From positions 1 to 6,697 of the forward strand of contig JAODBP010000324.1 in the NCBI GenBank assembly GCA_025464025.1: a DNA stretch of 6,697 nucleotides, written 5' to 3'. The notes beneath the pieces were generated by a model. The model was not told where the DNA came from. It made no database searches and saw only the letters and a program-made list of their open reading frames with translations. This document shows positions 1-6,535 of the stretch, in pieces (the stretch's first letter is position 1; every line of letters starts with the position of its first letter). Made by a program: the position numbers and the translations under genes. This DNA is from Actinomycetes bacterium. GTDB lineage: Bacteria; Actinomycetota; Acidimicrobiia; Acidimicrobiales; CADCSY01.

Positions 1-347
1 TTCATCTCGTGGGTGAAGACGTTGCCGAGGATGCCGGCGTACTGGTTGGCCAGGCTGCGGGCGTCGACGTCCTCGCGGCTGTAGCTGTAGCCCTTGAGGT
101 CGGCGGCCCGGACGCCGGCGATGCGCAGCGAGTCGAACTCGTTGTACTTGCCGACCCCGGCGAAGGCGATCTTGTCGTAGATCTCGCTGACCTTGCGGAG
201 CGTGTTCGACGAGTTCTCGGCGCAGATCAGGATGCCGTCGGCGAACGTGAGGGCGGTGAGGCTGCGGCCCCGGGCGATGCCCTTCCGGGCGTAGTCGGCC
301 CGGTCCTTCATCACCTGCTCGGGAGCGACGTAGAACGGCATGCTCAT
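1..347 (-). CDS. prcA: Proteasome alpha subunit PrcA, 5' part (cut by window edge)
   Basis: Alpha subunit of the 20S core particle. By family knowledge, seven-subunit alpha rings cap the catalytic beta rings, gate the pore and receive the Mpa ATPase. About 115 codons are visible and the C-terminal half lies outside the window. The start reads [20 protein letters not shown], matching the usual actinobacterial PrcA N-terminus (an MS-P-Y-xxPEQ-M-R-R-like opening) that forms the gate and helix H0. It is followed by RKGIARGRS, the strand with [23 protein letters not shown], and [12 protein letters not shown]. Near the edge [19 protein letters not shown] is the typical helix before the outer beta sheet. 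The ATG overlaps the prcB stop as ATGA (344-347), so translation is probably coupled. A G-rich stretch about 6 nt upstream, inside the prcB tail, can act as ribosome binding site. It is the last visible gene of the dop-pup-HNH-prcB-prcA unit. Confidence 0.95.
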   Translation of the reverse strand, partial: MSMPFYVAPEQVMKDRADYARKGIARGRSLTALTFADGILICAENSSNTLRKVSEIYDKIAFAGVGKYNEFDSLRIAGVRAADLKGYSYSREDVDARSLANQYAGILGNVFTHEM

Positions 348-1174
348 GACTGGCCCCCCATGGTCGGGCTCGGCCCGGCAGGGGCGGTGGTGTCGTCGGT
401 CGTCGTCATGCGATCGAGCAGGCCGCGGAAGCGGTCGGCGATCTCCGGCTCGGGCACTGACTGGAAGCCATCGCCGGTGATGGTGGCCATCGTCGGGTAG
501 ATGCCGCGCACGAGGTCGGGGCCGCCGGTGGCGGAGTCCTCGTCGGCCGCCTGGAACAGGGCCTGGATGGCGAGGTCGAGCGTGTCCTCCCGGCTCATGT
601 TCTGCCGGTAGCCGACCTTCACCACGGTGCCGGCGTGGAGGCTGCCGGACCCGGTGGCGGCGAAGTCGGCCTCTTCGTAGCGGCCGCCGGTGACGTCGTA
701 CTGGAAGAGGCGCCCGGCCCGGCGCCGGAGGTCGTAGCCGGCGAAGAGCGGCACCACGGCCATCCCCTGCATCGCCGCCGGCAGGTTGCTCCGGACCATC
801 TGGCTGAGCTGGTTGGCCTTGCCCTCGAGGCTGAGCTCGGTGCCCTCGACCTTCTCGTAGTGCTCGAGCTGGAGCTGGAACAGCTTGACCATCTCCATGG
901 CCGGCCCGGCCGCGCCGGCGATGGCGACACCGCTGTGGCGGTCGGCCGGCATGACCTTCTCCATGGTGCGGTGGCTGATCAGGTTGCCGGAGGTCGCCCG
1001 CCGGTCGCCGGCCATGACCACGCCGTCGGCGTAGCGGATGGCGATGACCGTGGTCCCGTGGGTCACGCCCTCCAGCTTCTCGGTCGGAGCCAGGGGAACC
1101 AACCCGGACCGTCGGAGCAGGGCGGCGAAGCTGGGACCCGGGTCGTCGTCCGGGGGGAAGAAGGGGAACGCCAT
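344..1174 (-). CDS. prcB: Proteasome beta subunit PrcB (catalytic, with propeptide)
   Basis: Catalytic beta subunit of the 20S core, 276 aa, an N-terminal nucleophile hydrolase. The precursor carries a propeptide of about 40 residues, and autocleavage is expected at THG|TTV, exposing Thr41 as the nucleophile. In mature numbering the expected catalytic residues are present: Thr1 (T41), Asp17 (D57, in MAGDRRAT) and Lys33 (K73, in HRTMEKVM). GAAGPAMEM follows as the S4/H1 turn, then GSGS at 175-178 and the [10 protein letters not shown] segment (211-220) that contributes to the active-site network. The propeptide is shorter than the 57 residues I recall for Mycobacterium tuberculosis. The last 20 residues ([20 protein letters not shown]) look like a disordered tail. 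The start is ATG at 1174, since no other start lies before the conserved core, but it has no good Shine-Dalgarno sequence (only CCGGGG just upstream). A TAGCGT box 9 nt upstream raises the possibility of an internal, near-leaderless promoter. Confidence 0.96.
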   Translation of the reverse strand: MAFPFFPPDDDPGPSFAALLRRSGLVPLAPTEKLEGVTHGTTVIAIRYADGVVMAGDRRATSGNLISHRTMEKVMPADRHSGVAIAGAAGPAMEMVKLFQLQLEHYEKVEGTELSLEGKANQLSQMVRSNLPAAMQGMAVVPLFAGYDLRRRAGRLFQYDVTGGRYEEADFAATGSGSLHAGTVVKVGYRQNMSREDTLDLAIQALFQAADEDSATGGPDLVRGIYPTMATITGDGFQSVPEPEIADRFRGLLDRMTTTDDTTAPAGPSPTMGGQS

Positions 1175-1183
1175 ATGCCCCGG

Positions 1184-1189
1184 ACGCTA
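1184..1189 (-). promoter_or_regulatory. Possible -10 box (TAGCGT) directly upstream of prcB
   Basis: On the minus strand TAGCGT is followed by 9 nt and then the prcB ATG. TANNNT boxes 6-8 nt before the transcript start are the common actinobacterial -10 element, so a transcript could begin at or 1-2 nt before the ATG. That would explain the lack of a convincing ribosome binding site. No clear -35 element is visible, and a hexamer this loose occurs often by chance, so this is tentative. Confidence 0.25.
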
Positions 1190-1208
1190 GCGGCTCGGGT
1201 GGCGAGTG

Positions 1209-1753
1209 CTACGAGGCGAGCTGGGGCTCGATGTCAGCGAGGAGCAGGGCAAGCGGGTTGGAGCCAAGCAGGTACGCCATCAGCGCATCGATGCGCGCCG
1301 GGTCGTCCCGCAAGTGGCCAAGGGCCGCGTTGCACGAGAAGCACAGGAGACCACGGACCTCGCCCGTGGCGTGGTCGTGGTCGACGTGCAGGGACTTGCC
1401 GGGCTTCGGCTTCTTGCCGCAAACGGCACACCCGCCACCCTGGGCGGCGAGCAGTTCGGCGTACCGCTCCTGGGTGATGCCGAACTTGCGCCGCAGGTGT
1501 CCTTCCCGCTCCCTCGCCTTGACCTCGGACGCTCGCGGCGCCTCCGCAGGTTTTCGTTGTGGCGCTCAGCGTTGGCCTGTTGCCAGGCCTTCACCCGGGC
1601 GATCTCCTTCTCCCGGTTGGCCTTGTACCACTGCTTGCGCTTCGCGCTGTTGCAGGCCTTGCACTCCGGGCGCCGACCATCGCGGCAGCCCTTCTCGGCG
1701 TAGAACTCGTCGAGCGGCTTGGTCTCTCCGCAGAGCTTGCATCGCTTGTCCAT
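1209..1753 (-). pseudogene. Endonuclease VII-type HNH nuclease gene, interrupted by a -1 frameshift
   Basis: Two reading frames together make one zinc-binding HNH endonuclease of the recombination endonuclease VII type. The first frame (ATG at 1753) begins MDKRCKLCGETKPLDEFY and carries two CxxC pairs (C5/C8 and C31/C34), then a basic helix with RVKAWQQANAERHNENLRRR. Homology is lost near 1540-1525. It resumes in another frame as EVKAREREGHLRRKFGITQE, with CAVCG (near 1430-1416), HVDHDHATGEVRGLLC (near 1388-1341) and CFSCNAALGHLRDDPARID, ending at a TAG at 1209-1211. The His-Asp-His core and zinc cysteines are intact. Adding one base near 1543-1525 would give one 181-aa protein, the expected length. 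No slippery A or T run lies there, so programmed frameshifting is unlikely. Either the gene is recently broken or the read has a 1-nt error. It lies between pup (62 nt) and prcB (34 nt) on the same strand, so it should be co-transcribed. A GTG at 1756 is an alternative start. Its role in the proteasome locus is unknown. Confidence 0.85.
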
Positions 1754-1815
1754 CACCCATCATGACGAGGGGGTGTGACAGTGAAACCGCTGGTCAGGTC
1801 ACGTTTTGTACGTAA

Positions 1816-2010
1816 CTACTGACCGCCTTTCTGGACGTAACTCCGAACAAAGTCCTCGGCATTTTCTTCCAAGACCTCATCGATTTCGTCCAAGAGATCG
1901 TCGAGCTCGGCCTTGATCTTCTCGCCCTTCTCGGAGGTGCCGGGCGTCTCCTCGACGACGGTCTCCTCCTTCGCCGGGGTCGGCTTCCGCTTCTGCTCCC
2001 GCTCTGCCAT
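1816..2010 (-). CDS. pup: Prokaryotic ubiquitin-like protein Pup
   Basis: Small, intrinsically disordered protein tag, 64 aa, the same length as I recall for mycobacterial Pup. The N-terminal third (MAEREQKRKPTPAKEE) is charged and disordered. By family knowledge Mpa grips this end to start unfolding. Residues about 30-55 (KIKAELDDLLDEIDEVLEEN and AEDFVRSYV) are the conserved acidic amphipathic segment that folds into a helix on the Mpa coiled coil. The C-terminus is QKGGQ. The terminal Gln means Dop must deamidate it to Glu before PafA can ligate it to substrate lysines. K61 corresponds to a lysine that can itself be modified. The ATG at 2010 is preceded by GGAAAGGA with 4 nt spacing. It lies 18 nt downstream of dop, so the two are almost certainly co-transcribed. 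The 3' half is visibly less GC-rich than its surroundings, which its Glu, Asp and Lys content explains. Confidence 0.98.
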   Translation of the reverse strand: MAEREQKRKPTPAKEETVVEETPGTSEKGEKIKAELDDLLDEIDEVLEENAEDFVRSYVQKGGQ

Positions 2011-2028
2011 GCGTTCCTTTCCGCCCTC

Positions 2029-3516
2029 TCAGGCGCCCAGCCGCTCGATGAGCTCGGCTGGGGTGCTGCAACTGTCGACCAGGTCTTCCAAGAGTGCTGC
2101 GGTCCCCCGCAGGGGCTCCATCATGGGTACCCGCCGGAGCGGATCGCCACCGACATCGAACACGAGCGAATCCCAGTTGGCGGCCACGATCGCCGGGGCC
2201 CACCGCTGGAGGCAGGTGCCTCGGAACCACGCTCGGGTCGTCCGCGGAGGGTTCGTCATCGCCGAAGCGATCTCCTCGTCGTCCACCAGGCGCTCCAGGC
2301 CGATCCTCGACGACAGCGACCGCTCGGGCCGGATGTCGTGGTACTGGAGGTCCATCGCCTTGAGCCTGGCGTCGTCCCACTGGAGGTCGTGGCGATCGCG
2401 GTAGGCCGACAGGAGCTGCCACTTGGCCACCCAGTCGAGCTGGCCGGCGAGCGACATCGGGTCGGTCTCGAGCCCGGTGAGCACCTCCTCCCAGCGACGG
2501 AGCACCTCGGCACCGACCTCCTCGCCCACGGCCTCGAGCCCCCGGGACTCGGCCCACTTCTTGGCCAGGTCGAGGTAGTGCCACTGCATCTCGAGTGCGG
2601 TGATCCGAGAGCCGTTGGCCAGCTCGAACGGCTTGGCCAGCGTGAGGTCGTAGGACACCTGCCGCAGCGCCTGCACCGGCGAGGCGAACGACATGTCGCG
2701 GCCGAGATCGTCGTCCTCGATCATGGCCAGGACGATCGCCGTGGTCCCGACCTTCAGGAACGTCGACACCTCGGAGAGGTTGGCATCGCCGATGATCACG
2801 TGCAGCCGCCGGTACTTCTGGGCGTCGCAGTGGGGTTCGTCGCGGGTGTTGACGATCGGGCGCTTCAGCGTGGTCTCGAGCCCGACCTCCTCCTCGAAGA
2901 AGTCGGCCCGCTGCGAGATCTGGAACGGCACGTCGCGGGACGACGTGCCCGAGGCCTCGCAGCCGACCTTGCCGGCGCCGACCACGATCTGGCGGGTCAC
3001 GAAGAACGGGGTGATCCCGTGCACGACCCGAGCGAACGGCACCGACCGGTCCATGAGGTAGTTCTCGTGGCACCCGTAGCTGTTGCCCTTGCCGTCGCTG
3101 TTGTTCTTGTGGACCACGATCTCCTGGCCCGGGGGCAGGATCGCCTTCGCCGCGTCCATCGAGGCGACGAGGATCCGCTCGGCGGCCCGGTCCCACACCA
3201 CGATCTCCCGGGCGTCGACGCACTCGGGCGTCGAGATCTCGGGGTGGGCGTGGTCGACGTAGTAGCGGGCGCCGTTGGTGAGGACGGCGTTCACCAGGTG
3301 GGTCTCGACCTCGGGCGGCGACGATCCCTCGACGCTGAAGCCCCGGGCGTCGGTGCCGGGCGACTCGTCCTCGAAGTCCCATTCGACCTTGCGGGCCAGG
3401 GACGAGACGTAGGCGTTGATCAGCACCGACGAAGCCGCGATCGGGTTGGACTCGCCCGCGCCGCGGAGCACGATGCCGTACTCCGTCTCGACGCCGATGA
3501 CCTTCCGGATCGCCAC
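2029..3516 (-). CDS. dop: Pup deamidase/depupylase Dop
   Basis: Carboxylate-amine ligase-like enzyme, 495 aa. It converts Pup-Gln to Pup-Glu and cleaves the isopeptide bond between Pup and substrates, in the cytosol and with ATP/Mg bound. The N-terminal strand IGVETEYGI supplies Mg-binding glutamates (E10, E12). The stretch SNPIAASSVL to ESPGTDARGF (about 23-60) matches the Dop loop region, which distinguishes Dop from the ligase PafA. RYYVDHAHPE contains D88, equivalent to the catalytic Asp of Dop. Further family blocks are HKNNSDGKGNSYGCHENYLM (about 136-155), SQRADFFEEEVGLETTLKR, NTRDEPH and YRRLHVIIGDANLSE (about 235-249). The C-terminal domain includes LDWVAKW, DLQYHDIRP and NPPRTTRAWFRG. 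I chose the GTG at 3516 because it begins just before the conserved strand and lies exactly 7 nt after a TAGGGT -10 box, as in leaderless actinobacterial genes. An in-frame GTG at 3540 would add 8 residues. The open frame continues far upstream but only as antisense to the sigma gene. Confidence 0.96.
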   Translation of the reverse strand: MAIRKVIGVETEYGIVLRGAGESNPIAASSVLINAYVSSLARKVEWDFEDESPGTDARGFSVEGSSPPEVETHLVNAVLTNGARYYVDHAHPEISTPECVDAREIVVWDRAAERILVASMDAAKAILPPGQEIVVHKNNSDGKGNSYGCHENYLMDRSVPFARVVHGITPFFVTRQIVVGAGKVGCEASGTSSRDVPFQISQRADFFEEEVGLETTLKRPIVNTRDEPHCDAQKYRRLHVIIGDANLSEVSTFLKVGTTAIVLAMIEDDDLGRDMSFASPVQALRQVSYDLTLAKPFELANGSRITALEMQWHYLDLAKKWAESRGLEAVGEEVGAEVLRRWEEVLTGLETDPMSLAGQLDWVAKWQLLSAYRDRHDLQWDDARLKAMDLQYHDIRPERSLSSRIGLERLVDDEEIASAMTNPPRTTRAWFRGTCLQRWAPAIVAANWDSLVFDVGGDPLRRVPMMEPLRGTAALLEDLVDSCSTPAELIERLGA

Positions 3517-3523
3517 GAACGCG

Positions 3524-3529
3524 ACCCTA
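3524..3529 (-). promoter_or_regulatory. Putative -10 box (TAGGGT) of the dop-pup-prcBA unit, leaderless
   Basis: On the minus strand TAGGGT is followed by CGCGTTC (7 nt) and then the GTG of dop. This is the standard spacing from an actinobacterial TANNNT box to the transcript start, so the mRNA probably begins at the GTG with no 5' leader. There is no Shine-Dalgarno sequence, which fits. The same 9-mer, TAGGGTCGC, lies upstream of mpa. No consensus -35 hexamer is visible. The box sits in the 39-nt gap to the divergent sigma gene, so binding here could affect both. Confidence 0.6.
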
Positions 3530-3555
3530 CTGACGGCCACGCCCGAAGCGACACC

Positions 3556-4089
3556 ATGCGGCACGCGCGGGAGGATGAAGGGATCCTGCGGAACCAGACC
3601 GCGCCGCCGTGCGCCCCTGACGATGTGCACGGTGTGGCGTCCCCCTCCTCGACCTTCGACCAGGTCTACGAGGCCCACCGCATCCGCCTGGTGCGGACGG
3701 CGGCGCTCATCACCGGTTCGCCAGACGTCGCCGAGGAGCTCGTCCACGAGGCGTTCGTCGAGCTCCTCCGCCGATGGGGCGACGTCGAGCAGGTCGGTGG
3801 CTGGCTTCGGATCGCCGTGGTCAACCGCTGCCGCTCCTGGCAGCGCCGCCACATCCTGGAACGCCAGCGGGCGCCCCTCGCTGACCTGGTCGTGCACGAC
3901 CCCGATGGCCTCGCCGTCCGGGCGGCCCTTGCCGTGCTGTCGCCCCGGCAACGGGCGGCCGTCGTCCTGCGCTACTTCGACGACCTCAGCGAGGCCGACA
4001 TCGCCGTCGCCCTCGGCTGCCGGCCCGGCACGGTCAAGTCCCTGCTCGCCCGCAGCATGCCCAAGCTCCAGGAGGCGCTCCGTGACTGA
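3556..4089 (+). CDS. ECF-type RNA polymerase sigma factor (SigE-like family)
   Basis: Sigma-70 family factor with only regions 2 and 4, 177 aa from the ATG at 3556. Region 2 runs from FDQVYEAHRIRLVRTAALIT through SPDVAEELVHEAFVELLRRW to GGWLRIAVVNRCRSWQRR (about residues 34-98), including the helix that binds the polymerase clamp and the -10 recognition segment. Region 4 is LAVLSPRQRAAVVLRYFDDL, SEADIAVALGCRPGTVKSLL and ARSMPKLQEAL (about 125-175), with the helix-turn-helix that reads the -35 element. The LSPRQRAAVVLRY wording and short linker match the actinobacterial SigE-like subfamily. The start is uncertain. ATG 3556 has no good ribosome binding site, and the first 33 residues show no sigma homology. 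GTG 3634 (151 aa) or GTG 3625 would begin just before region 2. It diverges from dop and is translationally coupled to the next gene, a membrane protein, so regulation by an anti-sigma partner is likely. Its target promoters are unknown. Confidence 0.88.
   Translation: MRHAREDEGILRNQTAPPCAPDDVHGVASPSSTFDQVYEAHRIRLVRTAALITGSPDVAEELVHEAFVELLRRWGDVEQVGGWLRIAVVNRCRSWQRRHILERQRAPLADLVVHDPDGLAVRAALAVLSPRQRAAVVLRYFDDLSEADIAVALGCRPGTVKSLLARSMPKLQEALRD
4070..4075 (+). promoter_or_regulatory. Ribosome binding site AGGAGG for the membrane-protein gene at 4082
   Basis: A full AGGAGG lies 6 nt before the GTG at 4082, inside the last codons of the sigma gene. It fixes the start of the downstream gene and indicates translational coupling, since the GTG overlaps the sigma TGA within GTGACTGA (4082-4089). 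Confidence 0.85.
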
Positions 4090-4726
4090 CCTCGACACCC
4101 GCATCCGAGCCGGCCTCGCCGCCCTGGTCGACGACCTCGAGCCGCTCCCCCGCGCCGTCGTGGTCCCGCCCCGCCGACGATGGCCGCTCGTGGCCGCCGG
4201 ACTGGCCGGGAGCCTCGTCCTCGGGGGCGTCGCCACCGCTGCGGGAGTGCTCCCCGACCCCGTGCGCGACCGGTTCGAGGAGATGGTCGGCTGGGGCCAC
4301 AGCCCCGATGTCGATCCCGACGCCGCGCACCTCGTGGCAACCGACCAGCTCGACGGGATCCGCTACGAGCTCTGGGTCAGCACCGGCGACCAGGGCACCA
4401 CCTGCGACTGGGTGCGCGTGCTCGAACCTGGCGCACCCGAGAACGGCGGATACGGATGCCACCCCGCCGACGTGCTCGTGTTCCAGCGGGACGACCTCTG
4501 GTTCCAAGGCAGCAGCGGCGCGTCCGGCCAGTACCAGCTCGACGGCCGCGCTCCCCAGGGCACCGCCAGCGTGGGCATCCTCTACGAGGACGGCACCGCG
4601 GAGCACCTCCCGGTGAGTGTGGGCGGCTGGTTCCTCGACGTCCGTCGCGAGCCGTTGAAGCGTTGGCGCTCCTACGTCGCCTACGACGCCGCCGGCCAGG
4701 TCCTGGCCCGGTTCGACCAGCCTTAG
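4082..4726 (+). CDS. Single-pass membrane protein, probable anti-sigma or regulatory partner of the ECF sigma factor
   Basis: I do not recognise a named family. The 214-aa protein begins [20 protein letters not shown], a short cytosolic segment of about 33 residues ending in a basic PPRRRW. One hydrophobic segment follows at about 35-57 ([20 protein letters not shown]). The positive-inside rule puts the remaining 155 residues outside the membrane. The outer part is polar and rich in beta-type sequence, with many Trp and Tyr, and has just two cysteines (C108 and C126) that could form a disulfide. The 8-bp overlap with the sigma gene and the strong AGGAGG argue that the two act together. This is the usual layout of an ECF sigma and its membrane-bound regulator. 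The cytosolic part is too short for a classical zinc-binding anti-sigma domain and has no HxxxCxxC motif, so direct sigma binding is an inference. A signal-sensing or envelope protein is the alternative. Its stop overlaps that of the converging mpa gene. Confidence 0.82.
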   Translation: MTDLDTRIRAGLAALVDDLEPLPRAVVVPPRRRWPLVAAGLAGSLVLGGVATAAGVLPDPVRDRFEEMVGWGHSPDVDPDAAHLVATDQLDGIRYELWVSTGDQGTTCDWVRVLEPGAPENGGYGCHPADVLVFQRDDLWFQGSSGASGQYQLDGRAPQGTASVGILYEDGTAEHLPVSVGGWFLDVRREPLKRWRSYVAYDAAGQVLARFDQP

Positions 4727-6468
4727 AGGTACTGCCCCGTCGTGACCCGCTCGATGGCGCGACCACCCTCGGCCGACTCGTCGTCGTCCTTGGTGATGAG
4801 CGTGCGGATGTAGACGATCCGCTCGCCCTTCTTGCCCGAGATCTTCGCCCAGTCGTCCGGGTTGGTCGTGTTGGGCAGGTCCTCGTGCTCCTTGAACTCC
4901 TGGCGGATGGAGTCGAGGAGGTCGTCGGTGCGGATGCCCTTCTCGCCGCCGGCGATGTTGCGCTTGATGGCCAGCTTCTTGGCCCGGCGGACGACGTTCT
5001 CGATCATGGCGCCGGAGGAGAAGTCCTTGAAGAACATGATCTCCTTGTCGCCGTTCTGGTACGTCACCTCCAGGAACCGGTTCGCGTCGTCGGTGCGGTA
5101 CATGACCTCGACCGTCTTCTCGAGCATGGCCTGGATGGCCTTCTCGCGGTCGCCGCCACCCAGCGAGTCGATCTCGTCCTGGGCCAGGGGCAGGTCGGTG
5201 GTGAAGTACCGGCTGAAGATCTGGAGGGCGGCCTCCTCGTTCGGCCGCTCGATCTTGATCTTCACATCGAGCCGGCCGGCCCGGAGGATGGCCGGGTCGA
5301 TGAGGTCCTCGCGGTTGGAGGCACCGATGACGATGACGTTCTTGAGCGTCTCCACGCCGTCGATCTCGGCCAGCAGCTGGGGCACGATCGTCGACTCCAT
5401 GTCGGAGCTGATGCCGGTGCCACGGGTGCGGAACAGCGAGTCCATCTCGTCGAAGAAGACGATGACCGGCACGCCCTCCTCCGCCTTCTCCCGGGCCCGC
5501 TGGAACACCAGGCGGATCTGGCGCTCGGTCTCGCCCACGTACTTGTTGAGCAGCTCGGGGCCCTTGATGTTCAGGAAGTAGCTCCGGGCCGCCGGCTCGC
5601 CCGTGACCTGGCTGACCTTCTTGGACAACGAGTTGGCCACCGCCTTGGCGATCATGGTCTTGCCGCACCCGGGCGGGCCGTAGAGCAGGATGCCCTTGGG
5701 CGCCGGGAGCTGGTACTCCTCGAACAGGTCGCGGTGCAGGAACGGCAGCTCGACGGCGTCCATGATCGCCTCGATCTGGGGCCCCAGGCCGCCGACGTCC
5801 TCGTAGGAGATGTCGGGGACCTCTTCGAGGACGAGCTCCTCGACCTCGGACTTGGGGATGCGCTCGAGCAGCAGCCCGGAGCGGGGGTCCATGAGCACGC
5901 TGTCGCCCGAGCGCAGCGGGCCCTGGAGGAGGATGTCCGCGATCTCGACCACCCGCTCCTCGTCGGCCCGCCCCACGATGAGCGCCCGCTTGCGGTCGTC
6001 GAAGACCTCCTTGATGGTCACCACCTCGCCGGCGATCTCCTGGCCGCGAGCCATCACGACGTTCAAGGACTCGTTGAGGACGACCTCGCTGCCGCGCTCG
6101 AGCACGTCGTCGTCGAGGTCGGGGTGGAGGGCGACCCGCATCTTGCGGCCACCGGAGTAGACGTCGACCGTGCCGTCGTCGTTGCGGCCGATGAGGGTGC
6201 CGTAGGCCGACGGCGGCTGGGTGAGCTTCTCGACCTCTTCACGGAGGGCGGCGATGTGCTCGCGCGCCTCGCGCAGGGTGTAGGTCAGCTTCTCGTTCTG
6301 GGAGACGGCCTGGGCCAGCTGGCCCTTCGTCTCCAGCAGCCGCTCCTCGAGGGTCCGCACCCGCTTCGGTGCGTCCTGCACCTTGCGGCGCAGGAAGGCG
6401 ACCTCCTCCTCGAGGGTCATCGCCTGCTCCCGCAGCTCTTCCAGCTCGGCGTCTTCGTTGTCGCTCAC
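4723..6468 (-). CDS. mpa: Proteasome-activating AAA+ ATPase Mpa/ARC
   Basis: Hexameric ATPase that recognises pupylated proteins, unfolds them and threads them into the 20S core. It has 581 aa, slightly shorter than the roughly 609 I recall for M. tuberculosis Mpa. Residues about 5-83 form a heptad-rich coiled coil ([20 protein letters not shown] onward), the Pup docking site. Residues about 88-215 are the tandem OB-fold interdomain. The AAA module contains Walker A GPPGCGKT (264-271), pore loop KYVGETE (309-315), Walker B VIVFFDE (335-341), sensor 1 in VIGASNRED (N385) and arginine fingers in ILRAGRLD (394-401). The protein ends TTGQYL, the conserved tail with penultimate Tyr that docks into PrcA pockets. 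The GTG start at 6468 is supported by GGAGGT 6 nt upstream. It is separated from dop by the sigma cassette on the other strand, so it must have its own promoter. The TAA stop overlaps the TAG of the converging membrane-protein gene. Confidence 0.97.
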   Translation of the reverse strand: MSDNEDAELEELREQAMTLEEEVAFLRRKVQDAPKRVRTLEERLLETKGQLAQAVSQNEKLTYTLREAREHIAALREEVEKLTQPPSAYGTLIGRNDDGTVDVYSGGRKMRVALHPDLDDDVLERGSEVVLNESLNVVMARGQEIAGEVVTIKEVFDDRKRALIVGRADEERVVEIADILLQGPLRSGDSVLMDPRSGLLLERIPKSEVEELVLEEVPDISYEDVGGLGPQIEAIMDAVELPFLHRDLFEEYQLPAPKGILLYGPPGCGKTMIAKAVANSLSKKVSQVTGEPAARSYFLNIKGPELLNKYVGETERQIRLVFQRAREKAEEGVPVIVFFDEMDSLFRTRGTGISSDMESTIVPQLLAEIDGVETLKNVIVIGASNREDLIDPAILRAGRLDVKIKIERPNEEAALQIFSRYFTTDLPLAQDEIDSLGGGDREKAIQAMLEKTVEVMYRTDDANRFLEVTYQNGDKEIMFFKDFSSGAMIENVVRRAKKLAIKRNIAGGEKGIRTDDLLDSIRQEFKEHEDLPNTTNPDDWAKISGKKGERIVYIRTLITKDDDESAEGGRAIERVTTGQYL

Positions 6469-6474
6469 CGGTCC

Positions 6475-6480
6475 ACCTCC
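6475..6480 (-). promoter_or_regulatory. Ribosome binding site GGAGGT of mpa
   Basis: On the minus strand GGAGGT lies 6 nt before the GTG at 6468 and fixes that codon as the start. Any start further downstream would remove part of the coiled coil. Confidence 0.85.
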
Positions 6481-6494
6481 GAGGGCTCGCGGCG

Positions 6495-6500
6495 ACCCTA
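6495..6500 (-). promoter_or_regulatory. Putative -10 box (TAGGGT) of mpa
   Basis: TAGGGTCGC on the minus strand is identical over 9 nt to the box before dop. A start 7 nt downstream would fall on the A at 6487 and give a leader of about 19 nt carrying the GGAGGT site. No convincing -35 hexamer is seen. The shared 9-mer suggests the same polymerase form could read both genes, but two sites are too few to be sure. Confidence 0.45.
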
Positions 6501-6535
6501 GCGCCGGGTGCGACGGTCTCCCACCACTTCAGATG

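Noticed and set aside
344..355. PrcB ends in GGQS, resembling the Pup C-terminus GGQ
   Set aside because: Gln is not the terminal residue, and the bases are explained by the G-rich ribosome binding site needed for prcA and the ATGA overlap. Treated as coincidence.
1525..1543. Programmed ribosomal frameshift in the HNH gene
   Set aside because: There is no X XXY YYZ slippery heptamer or A/T run, only mixed GC-rich codons. A plain indel or read error is simpler.
1774..1802. Inverted repeat GTGAC...GTCAC between pup and the HNH gene as a terminator
   Set aside because: The arms are only 5 bp with an 18-nt loop and there is no T-run, so a terminator is not supported.
2338..3555. Upstream extension of the sigma-factor frame through the dop region
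   Set aside because: The frame stays open only because it is antisense to dop; sigma homology begins after position about 3650.
3517..4236. Long N-terminal extension of Dop to a 735-aa protein
   Set aside because: The extra 240 residues are antisense to the sigma gene and unlike any Dop. The family starts at the IGVETEYG strand, next to the leaderless-type GTG.
4180..6501. 773-codon open frame on the plus strand across mpa
   Set aside because: It is antisense to a clearly conserved AAA+ ATPase, with low-complexity Leu, Val, Asp and Glu-rich sequence typical of the reverse complement of a high-GC gene. No domain is recognisable.
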